Assembly: GCA_039197765.1 (NCBI GenBank)
Contig: JBCCTX010000008.1
Coordinates: 1-57,023, forward strand
Length of the DNA: 57,023 nt
Direction: 5' to 3'
Source: JBCCTX01 sp039197765
GTDB lineage: Bacteria; Bacteroidota; Bacteroidia; J057
The notes under the pieces were generated by a model. The model saw only the letters and a list, made by a program, of their open reading frames with translations, ran no database searches and was not told the origin of the DNA. A program made the position numbers and the translations under genes. This document shows, piece by piece, positions 1-8,745 of the stretch. How positions within the stretch are numbered: position 1 is the first letter of the stretch; every line of letters begins with the position of its first letter.

Positions 1-71
1 TATTTGAATAGACTAACCCCTTAGTCAGTAATTAGCATCATTCGCGGAATACTCCGCCAAAATTCGAGTAC

Positions 72-3000
72 ATGTCCAACAGGAACCTTACGGTTTGCTT
101 ATCCCTAATTCTCCTTTTAGGTTCAGCTTTCTCCCCTTTAATCCTTGCACCGGGAATTAATAACCCTGAACCCATAGATCCCTATCTAAATGGAGCCTTC
201 CCAGATCGGATTCCTGCTACCTGGGCTTGGTCAACCTTTCATTCTGGAACCGGAATGACCAATGTCATCACTGCACGGAGAGTTCCCGGGACGGACCAAA
301 CCGCTTTGGGTAGTATAGATGGGAAAATATATCTCTACCACACTGATTCTAGTAATCCTACCCCAGTCTTGTTGGGAGATATAGCTCCAGATTTCAATTT
401 TACAAGCAATCGATTTGGCCTAAAGGGGATTGCCTTCCATCCCGAATATGGACAAGTAGGATCTCCTAATAGTCAGTACATCTACATCTCCTACATCACA
501 AATGAGCCCAAGAAAAGACTGAGTAGGTTTACCATTTCTCCAAGTTCGGGACAGATGGATCTCTCTACAGAGCTCATTATGATCGAAAATATACTACCAG
601 GAGGGTCCTACCATAGCTTTGGAGAGATAGACTTTGGCCAGGATGGCTTTTTATATCTTCCCACAGGAGATGGGCATGGAGGAGGCTTTGGTCCCTACGC
701 GGGGAGCCCCATTTCAGATACCATTATGAATATGGTACAACGTATCGACCATAATTTAGTAGGGGGAGTTTTGCGGATAGATGTAGATAAGGACTCTACT
801 AAGAGTCATGCACCACGAAAAGTTCTTCCTCAAGACTTTCCGGATGAATTTTCCGGGGTAGGATACTGGATTCCCAATGATAATCCCTGGCAGGCAACTG
901 ATGGAAGCCTAATGGAGGAGTACTATAGCTTAGGGCATCGCAATCCCTGGAAATTGACCATAGATCCACTTACAGGAATTCCCTGGGTGGGTGAAGTGGG
1001 ACCACATAATGGGGAGGAATTGAATAGGATTATTAAGGGAAATAACTATGGTTGGCCCTACCGAGTGGGAAGTACTGGGGAGATAAATTGGGATCGAACC
1101 CCTCCAACCGCACCAGAACCTAATCCTTTCTTAGGGCCATTAACAGGACCTATCTTTTCTTCAGAGAGATCAGAAGGGCGCTCTATGATGGTAGGCTGTG
1201 TATATAGAGGAGAAAAATGGCCTGAGCTCTATGGCAAAGTTTTGACTGGAGACGCAGTTACGGGAAATCAATGGTTGGTAGACTACAATTCACAAACAGG
1301 ACAAACAGACATTGAGGAACTGCCTCAATGGCCTAGTAGGGCTTGGACCATTTTTGAAAGCCCTGAGGGAGACATACTCATGGTGAGAACCAATGGGACA
1401 ATTTCCCAACTGACGAGAAATTCAGGAACAAGCGTGGGTATACCTGCTCGATTGTCTGAAACGGGAGCCTTTTCAAATCTTTCTACCTTATCTCCAGCTT
1501 CAGGGTTAATACCCTACACAGTAAATACGCCCCTCTGGTCAGATCGGGCGATGAAAAAGCGCTGGATCTCCCTAGCAAATGATGGAACTTTCGATGCTTC
1601 ATCTGAGCAGGTTGTATTTGCAAATAAAGATCCCTGGCAATTCCCTGAGGGTACAGTAATCATCAAGCATTTCGAATTGCCGATAGATGAGCGGAATCCT
1701 ACTATAACCTCTCGATTAGAAACCCGCTTCCTCGTGATAGGAGCTGCGGGTAGGGCCTATGGCGTAACCTATAAATGGCGAGTTGACGGATCAGATGCAG
1801 ACCTTGTGCTGGATGGAGATGACCAAAATTTTACCGTTACAGATGTAGCTGGTCAAAGCTATACCCAAACCTGGCACTATCCCAGTACCTCGGAGTGTCT
1901 AACCTGCCACAATGGCAATGCTGGCTATGTATTGGGAGTCAATACCCAGCAATTGAATGGGGATTTTACGTATCCTTCTTCAGGAGTCACAGACAATCAG
2001 CTCGAGACTTGGGCACACTTGGGTATTTTTGATTCCCCGATTGGAGAGGTCGAGTCTCTAATTCGCAATGTCCACTTGGGAAGCTCGACAGCCATAAACC
2101 AATACAAAGTACGGTCCTATCTGGACGCCAATTGTGCCTTTTGCCATAGACCCGGGGGAACAGATGCTGCCTTTGATGGCCGGCTCAAGACAAGATTTGA
2201 GTCTCAAGGTCTGTTGAACACCCCAGTCCAAAGTGCGGGATCACAAGGGGAGTTTGTGCTATTGGCTGGAGATACCCAACATTCTGAACTATGGGTACGG
2301 GATAATAGTGTAGGTGCAGATGCCATGCCTCCTTTGGGTAAATCTATCGTTGACCAGGAATACATGAATGTTTTGTCGGAATGGATAGAAGAGATGAATC
2401 CTTCGGTTACGGATACCCTGGGAGAAGTTGGCAGTATAACCCTCACTGATGCCTGGAAAGATATACGCTTTAATCGGGTTTATAACGACCCCGTTATTGT
2501 TGCGGGAGCTCCTACAATGAACAGTATAGATCCCGTTACCGTCAGGGTTCGAAACCTTTCTCCTTCCGGTTGTCAAATTCGTCTTGACGAATGGGAGTGC
2601 CAAGATGAGTCCCATGGAGAGGAGCAACTTACCTATCTGGTTTTGGAAGCTGGGGAACATACCTTACCCAATGGGAAGAAAATTATGGCAGGTACCATAG
2701 AAGCAGACTTGGGTTTTGATTCCTATGCTTTCCCCAATTCCTTTTCCGAAATTCCCATTGTACTGGCCCAAGCAGTTACGGAGAACCTAGCTGAGGCCCT
2801 GACCATTCGTTTTCAGCATACTCAGACGAATTTAAATGGATTCCAACTTAAGCTACAGGAAGGTCAAGGGGGAGACGGAATCCATCCTTTGGAAACAGTA
2901 GCTTGGATTGCAGCTGAGCCAGGCACTTTTGATGGATATTTACCTTTTGAGATAGGAAATTCTGGGCAATTTGTAGAGGAATTCTGGGAGTATATGCCCC

Positions 3001-5399
3001 TGAGCCAACAATACGATACCCCCCCTTTATTCTTGGGACAAATTTCCAGCAACTATGGGGGAGATGTATGTGAATTGCGTCATCGGAATGTACAAAAGGG
3101 AAGGGTAGAAGTATTCTTACAGGAAGAGACCTGTGGAGATGCTGAGACGGGGCATTTTAAGGAAGAAGTACACTTTATAGCCTTTGCAAAAGCTGGGTAT
3201 CTTTTGGGAACTTCTTCAGAAACGGGTATATGTTCTTCTCCCCAAAACCTTGCACTTGCAGGGTTAGCTTCGCAGTCTTCAACTTATGGATTGGGGCAAG
3301 CAGGCCTAGCAAATGATGGTAATACTACGGGAAGTTCGGCTTGGTCGGCCGACCTACAACATACACAAAGTGAATTTCAGCCTTGGTGGGAGGTAGACTT
3401 AGGACAATTGTCCTCGGTCGGGGAAATCCAGATTTATAATCGGTCAGATGGCCTCCAAGAGCGACTAAAAAACTTTTATATACTCGTTTCTACTGTTCCG
3501 TTCGAGCCTTCCCAAAGTTTGGCAGACCATTTATTGGATCCTGGTATTACCGCTGTATTCTTTTCAGGCGAAGCAGGACTATTGGAAAATCTGCCACTAG
3601 ATGCATCGGGGCGCTATATACGAATTCAACTTTCAGAAAATGGAATCCTCCATCTTGCAGAAGTAAGTATTATGGGATGCTACGACGCAAATGATCCTTG
3701 TACAGGAGTTGAAGCCGTTAACATAAGCTCTATGGGACCCTTTACAGAGAATGCTGGAATTGTACAACTTCAGGCTAACCCTGTTGGGGGAAGTTGGAGT
3801 GGAGCTGTGGGTGCTACGGGCTTATTTGATCCCAGTCAGGGACCGGGTACCTATGCGGTAAGCTATACCTATTCCAATGCTGGATGTACCCAGACAGCAA
3901 ATGCAGAAATTGTAGTCAATCCTGCAGGAGGATGTGTGAGCACAAGCAATTTAGCACTTAATCAGCCTGCTATCCAGTCTAGCACCTATGGAAATGGAGT
4001 AGCTTCTTTCGCAAATGACGGCAATGAAACGGGTACTTCTCCCTGGGTTGCGGACCTACAACATACTACCAATGAGGTCAACCCTTGGTGGGAGGTGGAT
4101 CTTGGAGCCTTCAACCAAATAGACCAAATACAGATCTTCAACAGAAGCGATGGAAGCCAAAGTCGCTTGAAGAATTTCTATGTATTCGCATCTGCCTCCC
4201 CCATGAGTGGGGTAGAGAGCTTAGCAGACTTGTTGAATAACCATTCTATCGAACACATTCATTTTCCTGGAATTGCCAGCGCACAGGAAGTATTATCTAC
4301 CAATTGGGAAGGACGATATGTGCGCATCCAATTGGGGGATAATGGAATTTTACACATGGCTGAAGTACAGGTAATGGGTTGTGCAGGAGGAGTAGACCCT
4401 TGCCAGGGTGCCGAAGAACTGCTTATCTACTCCGTGGGACCTTTTTCAGAAGATGCAGGTATACAAACCCTTACTGCCAGTCCTGCTGGAGGTACCTGGA
4501 GTGGTGCTGCCAATCCTGATGGGACCTTTGATCCTAGTCAAGGGCCAGGTACCTATACCGTTTCCTACACTTATACTGATGGCAATTCCTGTACGCGGAC
4601 TACCTCAGAGAGTATTTCAGTTACACCAGCTGGAAGTACCTGTTCTCAGCCTGAAAATCTAGCCTTGGATCGACCTACCAGCCAATCTAGTACCTATGGT
4701 CAAGGGAATTCAGCTATCGGAGTAGATGGAGATATTGACGGGACGAGAGGACCTTGGGGTAATGCCTCTATTGCGCATACCCAACGGGAGGATTATCCTT
4801 GGTGGGAGGTAGATTTAGGGATTGAAAGTGAAATCCAAGAGCTTAAAATATTCAATCGGACAGATTGCTGTCAAGATAGATTGAAAGATTTTTATGTATT
4901 TGTTTCAGATGTACCCTTTGAGCAAGGGGTAAGCTTGAATGAATTAACCTCAGACAATGCGATCTCACGTATGTTCTTTTCGGGGGTAGCAGGCAACTTG
5001 GAGAATATGCTGTTGAATGCCACAGGCCGCTACTTTCGGGTTCAACTTTCCTCTCCCAACGAAATCCTTCACTTTGCAGAGATTGAGATCATGGGGTGTT
5101 CTGTTTCACAAAACATCAGGTTAGGGCGCTCAACGGAATCATATACTTCAGCCAGGGTAAGCCCAGAAATTCAGGTATTTCCAATTCCCACTCAGCAGGA
5201 ATTGACGATTCAGGTCTTACACGCCCAAAGTGAGGATTTCTTTTCGTATGAGTTGTATAGCCTCTCCGGACAGCAACTCTGGAGGAAGCAAGGCCAAAAT
5301 AGGTTACAGGTACATCTGGGTGACTTGGCTCAAGGGATCTATTTATTAAAAGTTCAGGGAATCGATTGGACAAAAGTCCAACAGGTATTGGTTGAGTAG
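72..5399 (+). CDS. Secreted multidomain PQQ-dehydrogenase/cytochrome c/discoidin protein with type IX sorting domain
   Basis: A 1775-residue secreted protein. A signal peptide (about residues 1-26) is followed by a glucose/sorbosone-dehydrogenase-like beta-propeller (about 40-450; motif GEVGPHNGEELNRI). Next is a cytochrome region of the HNE_0200 type with two CxxCH haem sites, CLTCH (about 608) and CAFCH (about 688). About 800-1065 holds two repeats resembling H-type lectin modules. Then come three discoidin (F5/8 type C) domains near 1057-1203, 1289-1437 and 1522-1677, separated by two almost identical GPF..GGSWSG linkers. The last 75 residues (FPIPTQQELTI to the end) look like a type IX sorting domain. 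Inferred role: surface-anchored sugar or alcohol oxidation with electron transfer through haem. The substrate cannot be read from the sequence. Domain identity is strong; the lectin-like part is tentative. Confidence 0.88.
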   Translation: MSNRNLTVCLSLILLLGSAFSPLILAPGINNPEPIDPYLNGAFPDRIPATWAWSTFHSGTGMTNVITARRVPGTDQTALGSIDGKIYLYHTDSSNPTPVLLGDIAPDFNFTSNRFGLKGIAFHPEYGQVGSPNSQYIYISYITNEPKKRLSRFTISPSSGQMDLSTELIMIENILPGGSYHSFGEIDFGQDGFLYLPTGDGHGGGFGPYAGSPISDTIMNMVQRIDHNLVGGVLRIDVDKDSTKSHAPRKVLPQDFPDEFSGVGYWIPNDNPWQATDGSLMEEYYSLGHRNPWKLTIDPLTGIPWVGEVGPHNGEELNRIIKGNNYGWPYRVGSTGEINWDRTPPTAPEPNPFLGPLTGPIFSSERSEGRSMMVGCVYRGEKWPELYGKVLTGDAVTGNQWLVDYNSQTGQTDIEELPQWPSRAWTIFESPEGDILMVRTNGTISQLTRNSGTSVGIPARLSETGAFSNLSTLSPASGLIPYTVNTPLWSDRAMKKRWISLANDGTFDASSEQVVFANKDPWQFPEGTVIIKHFELPIDERNPTITSRLETRFLVIGAAGRAYGVTYKWRVDGSDADLVLDGDDQNFTVTDVAGQSYTQTWHYPSTSECLTCHNGNAGYVLGVNTQQLNGDFTYPSSGVTDNQLETWAHLGIFDSPIGEVESLIRNVHLGSSTAINQYKVRSYLDANCAFCHRPGGTDAAFDGRLKTRFESQGLLNTPVQSAGSQGEFVLLAGDTQHSELWVRDNSVGADAMPPLGKSIVDQEYMNVLSEWIEEMNPSVTDTLGEVGSITLTDAWKDIRFNRVYNDPVIVAGAPTMNSIDPVTVRVRNLSPSGCQIRLDEWECQDESHGEEQLTYLVLEAGEHTLPNGKKIMAGTIEADLGFDSYAFPNSFSEIPIVLAQAVTENLAEALTIRFQHTQTNLNGFQLKLQEGQGGDGIHPLETVAWIAAEPGTFDGYLPFEIGNSGQFVEEFWEYMPLSQQYDTPPLFLGQISSNYGGDVCELRHRNVQKGRVEVFLQEETCGDAETGHFKEEVHFIAFAKAGYLLGTSSETGICSSPQNLALAGLASQSSTYGLGQAGLANDGNTTGSSAWSADLQHTQSEFQPWWEVDLGQLSSVGEIQIYNRSDGLQERLKNFYILVSTVPFEPSQSLADHLLDPGITAVFFSGEAGLLENLPLDASGRYIRIQLSENGILHLAEVSIMGCYDANDPCTGVEAVNISSMGPFTENAGIVQLQANPVGGSWSGAVGATGLFDPSQGPGTYAVSYTYSNAGCTQTANAEIVVNPAGGCVSTSNLALNQPAIQSSTYGNGVASFANDGNETGTSPWVADLQHTTNEVNPWWEVDLGAFNQIDQIQIFNRSDGSQSRLKNFYVFASASPMSGVESLADLLNNHSIEHIHFPGIASAQEVLSTNWEGRYVRIQLGDNGILHMAEVQVMGCAGGVDPCQGAEELLIYSVGPFSEDAGIQTLTASPAGGTWSGAANPDGTFDPSQGPGTYTVSYTYTDGNSCTRTTSESISVTPAGSTCSQPENLALDRPTSQSSTYGQGNSAIGVDGDIDGTRGPWGNASIAHTQREDYPWWEVDLGIESEIQELKIFNRTDCCQDRLKDFYVFVSDVPFEQGVSLNELTSDNAISRMFFSGVAGNLENMLLNATGRYFRVQLSSPNEILHFAEIEIMGCSVSQNIRLGRSTESYTSARVSPEIQVFPIPTQQELTIQVLHAQSEDFFSYELYSLSGQQLWRKQGQNRLQVHLGDLAQGIYLLKVQGIDWTKVQQVLVE

Positions 5400-5488
5400 A
5401 AACTACAAGATCCTTTTCGATAGAATTAAAGGGAGGAGAGTGAAATTTTTGACGTAATGTCCTATCTAGGAAGGAGAAATAGAATTCT

Positions 5489-5659
5489 ATGCCTAAAGCG
5501 ATTACCTATTCCCCCACATGGCAGCGTGTCTTGCTAGAGATACTGTTCTTATTCGCAGGAATTACTTACGTCTTAAAATTTCCACTTTTTACGAGTTTGA
5601 CTATGGGTAATTGGAGATATACGATAAAGTCAACTTCCAACACAATACAGAGGTACTGA
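5489..5659 (+). CDS. Small hypothetical protein with one membrane helix
   Basis: A 56-codon frame starting at an ATG about ten bases after a GGAGAAAT stretch. The first 37 residues contain one plausible transmembrane segment (LLEILFLFAGITYVLKFPLF). Its end overlaps the next frame (5611-5862), which has no ATG start, so the two could be one gene broken by a frameshift. I do not recognise the family. Confidence 0.3.
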   Translation: MPKAITYSPTWQRVLLEILFLFAGITYVLKFPLFTSLTMGNWRYTIKSTSNTIQRY

Positions 5660-5862
5660 AGCCTCTTCTATTAGCCCACTTTGATTTCACAGCAGAAGGC
5701 GGACCAAAGCCCATCAATTATGCCCAACTCCGCTCCGACAATACCTTTCGCCAGACCCTATGGATGGCTAAAATCATAGAAGAAAGTGCGACCTCAACCG
5801 ATGAATCTATCCGCAAGAAAGGGGAAAAATTAAACGAAGAACTAGGAGTTGAAATCTCCTGA
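5611..5862 (+). CDS. Hypothetical protein, no ATG start
   Basis: An 83-codon frame that opens at TTG and overlaps the previous small frame by 49 bases in a different register. The composition (LLLAHFDFTAEGGPKPINYAQLR, then a charged helical tail) looks like a real protein rather than an antisense shadow. No ATG is available and no family is recognised. It may be the C-terminal part of a frameshifted gene that began at 5489. Confidence 0.4.
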   Translation: MEIYDKVNFQHNTEVLKPLLLAHFDFTAEGGPKPINYAQLRSDNTFRQTLWMAKIIEESATSTDESIRKKGEKLNEELGVEIS

Positions 5863-6106
5863 TTAGAGACTTATTGAAAGTTTAGGTCAGCACCTAAGCA
5901 GGAGGGTTGCCCGATTGGAAAAGATTCATTTAGACTGTATTCATTTCTCTGCCCCATAGGACTATTTTTTCCTTCGGAAAAATTAGAGAGAAATAGGAAT
6001 GAATTTATCCTTTTTCTCATTTAGTATTGCTAATAAAATTAGTTTTTGCTAATTTCGTTGAAACAGATCGCTTTTGTTTTTTTAAAACCTAAGGAACTCA
6101 TATACT

Positions 6107-6442
6107 ATGCAAAAGAGCTTAATCCTTAAAAAGCATCTCGAACTTCTGGGTAAGCCCTTGAGTTGCTCCTTTATGAAGCCCATTTTAACGAAAGAGGAAT
6201 ATACATTTTTAAGAAAGCATGGCAAATGGATGAGAGCTTTGTACAAAAAGGAAATTCCTCCACTTTCTCATAAACAGAAGCGTTATTGTGAAGAGTTGTG
6301 GAGTGGGGAAAGGCCAGAGGATGAACTCGCCCTCATTTTCTGGAAATACCTCCATCGCAAGCAATTGATTCAAAGGGGTAAATTAGAAAAGATTCGTTCC
6401 ACAGGTAAGCTCAAGCAAACTAGCGTACAAAGCAGGAAATGA
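6107..6442 (+). CDS. DUF413 (MaoP/YifE-like) family protein
   Basis: A 111-residue protein. Residues about 27-84 follow the DUF413 pattern: LTKEEYTFLRKHGKWMRALY, then PLSHKQKRYCEEL, then GERPEDELALIFWKYL, matching in order the conserved blocks of E. coli MaoP (FTIKEAQLLERHG, GEREPVTEAERVWSKY). MaoP acts in Ter macrodomain organisation in enterobacteria; the role in Bacteroidota is unknown. The C-terminal tail is basic. The assignment rests on motif order only, so it is moderately sure. Confidence 0.6.
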   Translation: MQKSLILKKHLELLGKPLSCSFMKPILTKEEYTFLRKHGKWMRALYKKEIPPLSHKQKRYCEELWSGERPEDELALIFWKYLHRKQLIQRGKLEKIRSTGKLKQTSVQSRK

Positions 6443-6495
6443 TGGTTCGACTAATGTCTTGGACCACTTTTCATTGCTGAGAAGCGCCTCATTTT

Positions 6496-7686
6496 TTATC
6501 CTAGCCAGACTCCGACACTTACTCCTATAAAAGTTCCGATTACATAGCCCAAAATTCCAATGAGAATGGCTGGCGTAATTCGAGACGGAAGGCCCATTGC
6601 TGCAGCCATCGGGGCAGATACACCAGGACCTCCAACATTTGCGCTGGAAGCTATTGCTAGGGTTTTGATTCCTATACCAAAGATTTTGGCAGCCAATAGC
6701 AGAAAGGATAAGTGAACGACCAAGATAATTGTAGCAAATAGAAATACCTCCGGCCCTGTTGCAAATATTTGTCCCGGATCAGAACTAGCCCCAATCGCTG
6801 CTAGGAAGAAATAGAGAAAGAACATGCCCAAGGTGAAGGCTGTATGTTCCAGTTGTTGCATTACCTTGGGAAAGGTATTGGCCACCAGGGTTATGAGCAG
6901 GGTAATGACCAATAGATCCATCGATATTTTTGTCTGGAATAGTCTTTGGATTACTTCTGTAAGTATTTGGCCAATTTGGACACCTAGTCCCGCAATTGCC
7001 CCTGCAATGGCGAGGCAGGTAGTCAAACTTTGTAAGGATATACCTTGAACTTGGGAAATGGGCTGAGATTCAAGGGATTCTTTTTGCTCTATAGACTCCT
7101 CTCTCGGCTCAATAATAAAGTAGCGTTGTATAAGACTAAGCGTAGGGAGGGCGAAGAGTCCTGCAATGAATAGACTAAATATAAAGTTGTCTACCGCCAT
7201 AGCCGTTATAAAGCGAGGGCTTTGGGAAAAGCCAAGGATTTCTGAAGTAGCTAAGAAATTTACACTGCCTCCAATGAAGGTACTAATAAATACTCCTGTA
7301 AGTTTTCCTCCTTCTTCTGGGATCTCAATCAATAGGTAGGCAAGGAGAGCACCCAGGATGACGCCAACTCCTCCTAGAAGATAGGCGATGAGTAAAGGAC
7401 CGGCTTCTTGAATGATTCTGCGAATATTGGCATTGAACAACAGCAAAGGGATGGCAAGTGCCACTACATAAGTAAAGGCAAAGTCGTAAATGGGCACTGA
7501 GCTACTAGGGGTAGGAACTGGGACCAATTTGACATAGCCCAATAACGCCATCAATAAAATGGTAAATACCATTCCCGCGATATTCATGGCCCATTTTTTT
7601 CCTTCTGCCCACATTCCAAATACACTGGTTCCGCACATAATGGCAAACAGGGCGAAATGGTCTTCTGAAGAAATCAAGGATTGCAT
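6496..7686 (-). CDS. DUF819 family membrane protein
   Basis: A protein of 396 residues if translated from the ATG at 7686 (a GTG lies six bases earlier). It has about ten hydrophobic segments. Typical DUF819 features are the N-terminal block HFALFAIMCGTSVFGMWAE, the FIGGSVNFLATSE motif and the C-terminal SSANVGGPGVSAPMAAAMG. The family is predicted to transport small molecules across the inner membrane, with no proven substrate. A central hydrophilic loop rich in Glu and Gln (about 190-210) separates the two halves. It stands alone on the minus strand. Confidence 0.88.
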   Translation of the reverse strand: MQSLISSEDHFALFAIMCGTSVFGMWAEGKKWAMNIAGMVFTILLMALLGYVKLVPVPTPSSSVPIYDFAFTYVVALAIPLLLFNANIRRIIQEAGPLLIAYLLGGVGVILGALLAYLLIEIPEEGGKLTGVFISTFIGGSVNFLATSEILGFSQSPRFITAMAVDNFIFSLFIAGLFALPTLSLIQRYFIIEPREESIEQKESLESQPISQVQGISLQSLTTCLAIAGAIAGLGVQIGQILTEVIQRLFQTKISMDLLVITLLITLVANTFPKVMQQLEHTAFTLGMFFLYFFLAAIGASSDPGQIFATGPEVFLFATIILVVHLSFLLLAAKIFGIGIKTLAIASSANVGGPGVSAPMAAAMGLPSRITPAILIGILGYVIGTFIGVSVGVWLG

Positions 7687-8007
7687 AGGCACTAATAAAC
7701 GGGATTTTTCCTTTAGATTAAACCCTTCGCCTCATTTTCCTACAGGGAGTAGGGCCGTCCAACAAAGTTCATAGGGTAAGACCATTTCCTTCGCAGGATA
7801 AAAAAGAAAAAACAGGCAGAAAAGATCCTGCCTGTTTTCATTTTAAAAACCGGGGGACTCAATCACATTGTGAGAATCAACCCCAGCCCTTGCTCTTGAC
7901 GTTATTAAGGCAAATACTATGCCTACTTAGCATTCGGTAGTTTTTTTTGATTTTTTTCCTGCTCTATTCATGGAATCCCCAGAGCAGCAGGACCTTGCTT
8001 ATAAAAT
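7687..8007. other. Intergenic region with terminator-like structures
   Basis: No protein gene is seen here. It contains a strong minus-strand terminator (7801-7838) and a plus-strand run of eight T after a weak CTAC/GTAG hairpin at about 7924-7950. A short unannotated transcript between these two signals is possible, but I see no recognisable RNA family. Confidence 0.4.
7801..7838 (-). terminator. Rho-independent terminator
   Basis: Perfect 11-bp inverted repeat AAAACAGGCAG / CTGCCTGTTTT with an eight-base loop. On the minus strand it is followed by TTTTTTCTTTTTT, so it would stop transcription coming from the DUF5615 gene. Confidence 0.8.
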
Positions 8008-8352
8008 TTACCAATGTATATGAATTTCCTCCTTTCGCATTTCAACACAGGTGTGTTTGCGAAGTGTCCGACACAGTTGACACCAGTGTCGACGAAACAG
8101 GTTAATGAGGTCTGATGTCTTGATATTTTGAAGGGAAAGGTACAAAAGGGAGGGGGAAGGATCTAGCCTAACATGCCATTCTAGCAAGTCTATATCTTTG
8201 GATACAACTATGTAACCCTGTTGAACCGCCCATTGAGATAATTCCTTGTCAGTTGAATACGGTAATTCCTTGCTGTGAATAGCTTCTTCACCTTGTTCGA
8301 TTAACCAATCGGTAAGCTGTGGAGGAAGTTGTTCGTCAATTAGCCACTTCAT
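8008..8352 (-). CDS. DUF5615 PIN-like (Mut7-C type) protein
   Basis: A 114-residue protein. The N-terminus MKWLIDEQLPPQLTDWL and the internal block GYIVVSKDIDLLE give the acidic residues (D6, E7 and the D-D pair in SKDID) characteristic of DUF5615 PIN-like nucleases. These are usually toxins paired with an upstream DUF433 antitoxin. No DUF433 gene precedes it: the next 390 bases upstream hold only a decayed ATPase fragment. It is therefore an orphan by position. Activity is inferred from the family, not shown. Confidence 0.8.
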   Translation of the reverse strand: MKWLIDEQLPPQLTDWLIEQGEEAIHSKELPYSTDKELSQWAVQQGYIVVSKDIDLLEWHVRLDPSPSLLYLSLQNIKTSDLINLFRRHWCQLCRTLRKHTCVEMRKEEIHIHW

Positions 8353-8409
8353 ATACCTCGATGAGAAAAATAAATGAGAGAATACCCTTTTCTTATATAA
8401 AATACCTTT

Positions 8410-8628
8410 TTACCTAAAACAAAAATCTAAAATGCCATAGGGGGATCTCATTCCCTTAGATACAGATTTGAGCGTATGAACAGCACTTATCTGTTTCAAC
8501 CAGAAAAGATATTTCATTAAAATATCTGTAACTACCCCTACTTCTTGGGCCAGTTGGCTGATATTGAGTGTAAAAGGAACTAGGCCCGTCAGAATGGAGA
8601 AGAGTCGTTTGAGTTTGTGGATACTTTG
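8410..8628 (-). pseudogene. Remnant of a DUF4143-type AAA ATPase (C-terminal fragment)
   Basis: A minus-strand frame with no start codon, open for 72 codons between two stops. The translation contains IHKLKRLFSILTGLVPFT, then NISQLAQEVGV, then MKYLFWLKQISAVHTLKSV and KGM. This follows the winged-helix part of DUF4143 ATPases (COG1373), whose usual form is LVPFxxNISxLAxxxGVSxxTLxxYLxxLxxAxLI. The ATPase core is absent, so this is a degraded fragment. The call rests on motif similarity by eye. Confidence 0.6.
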
Positions 8629-8745
8629 TTACGGTATAAATTTTTCACGTTCAATACACCTTCCATTTGGTTCATTCCACTTGATTTCTTGCATTAAGTC
8701 CCTCGTAATCATTGTTCATTTCGATTGAATTTCAAATCAATAAAA

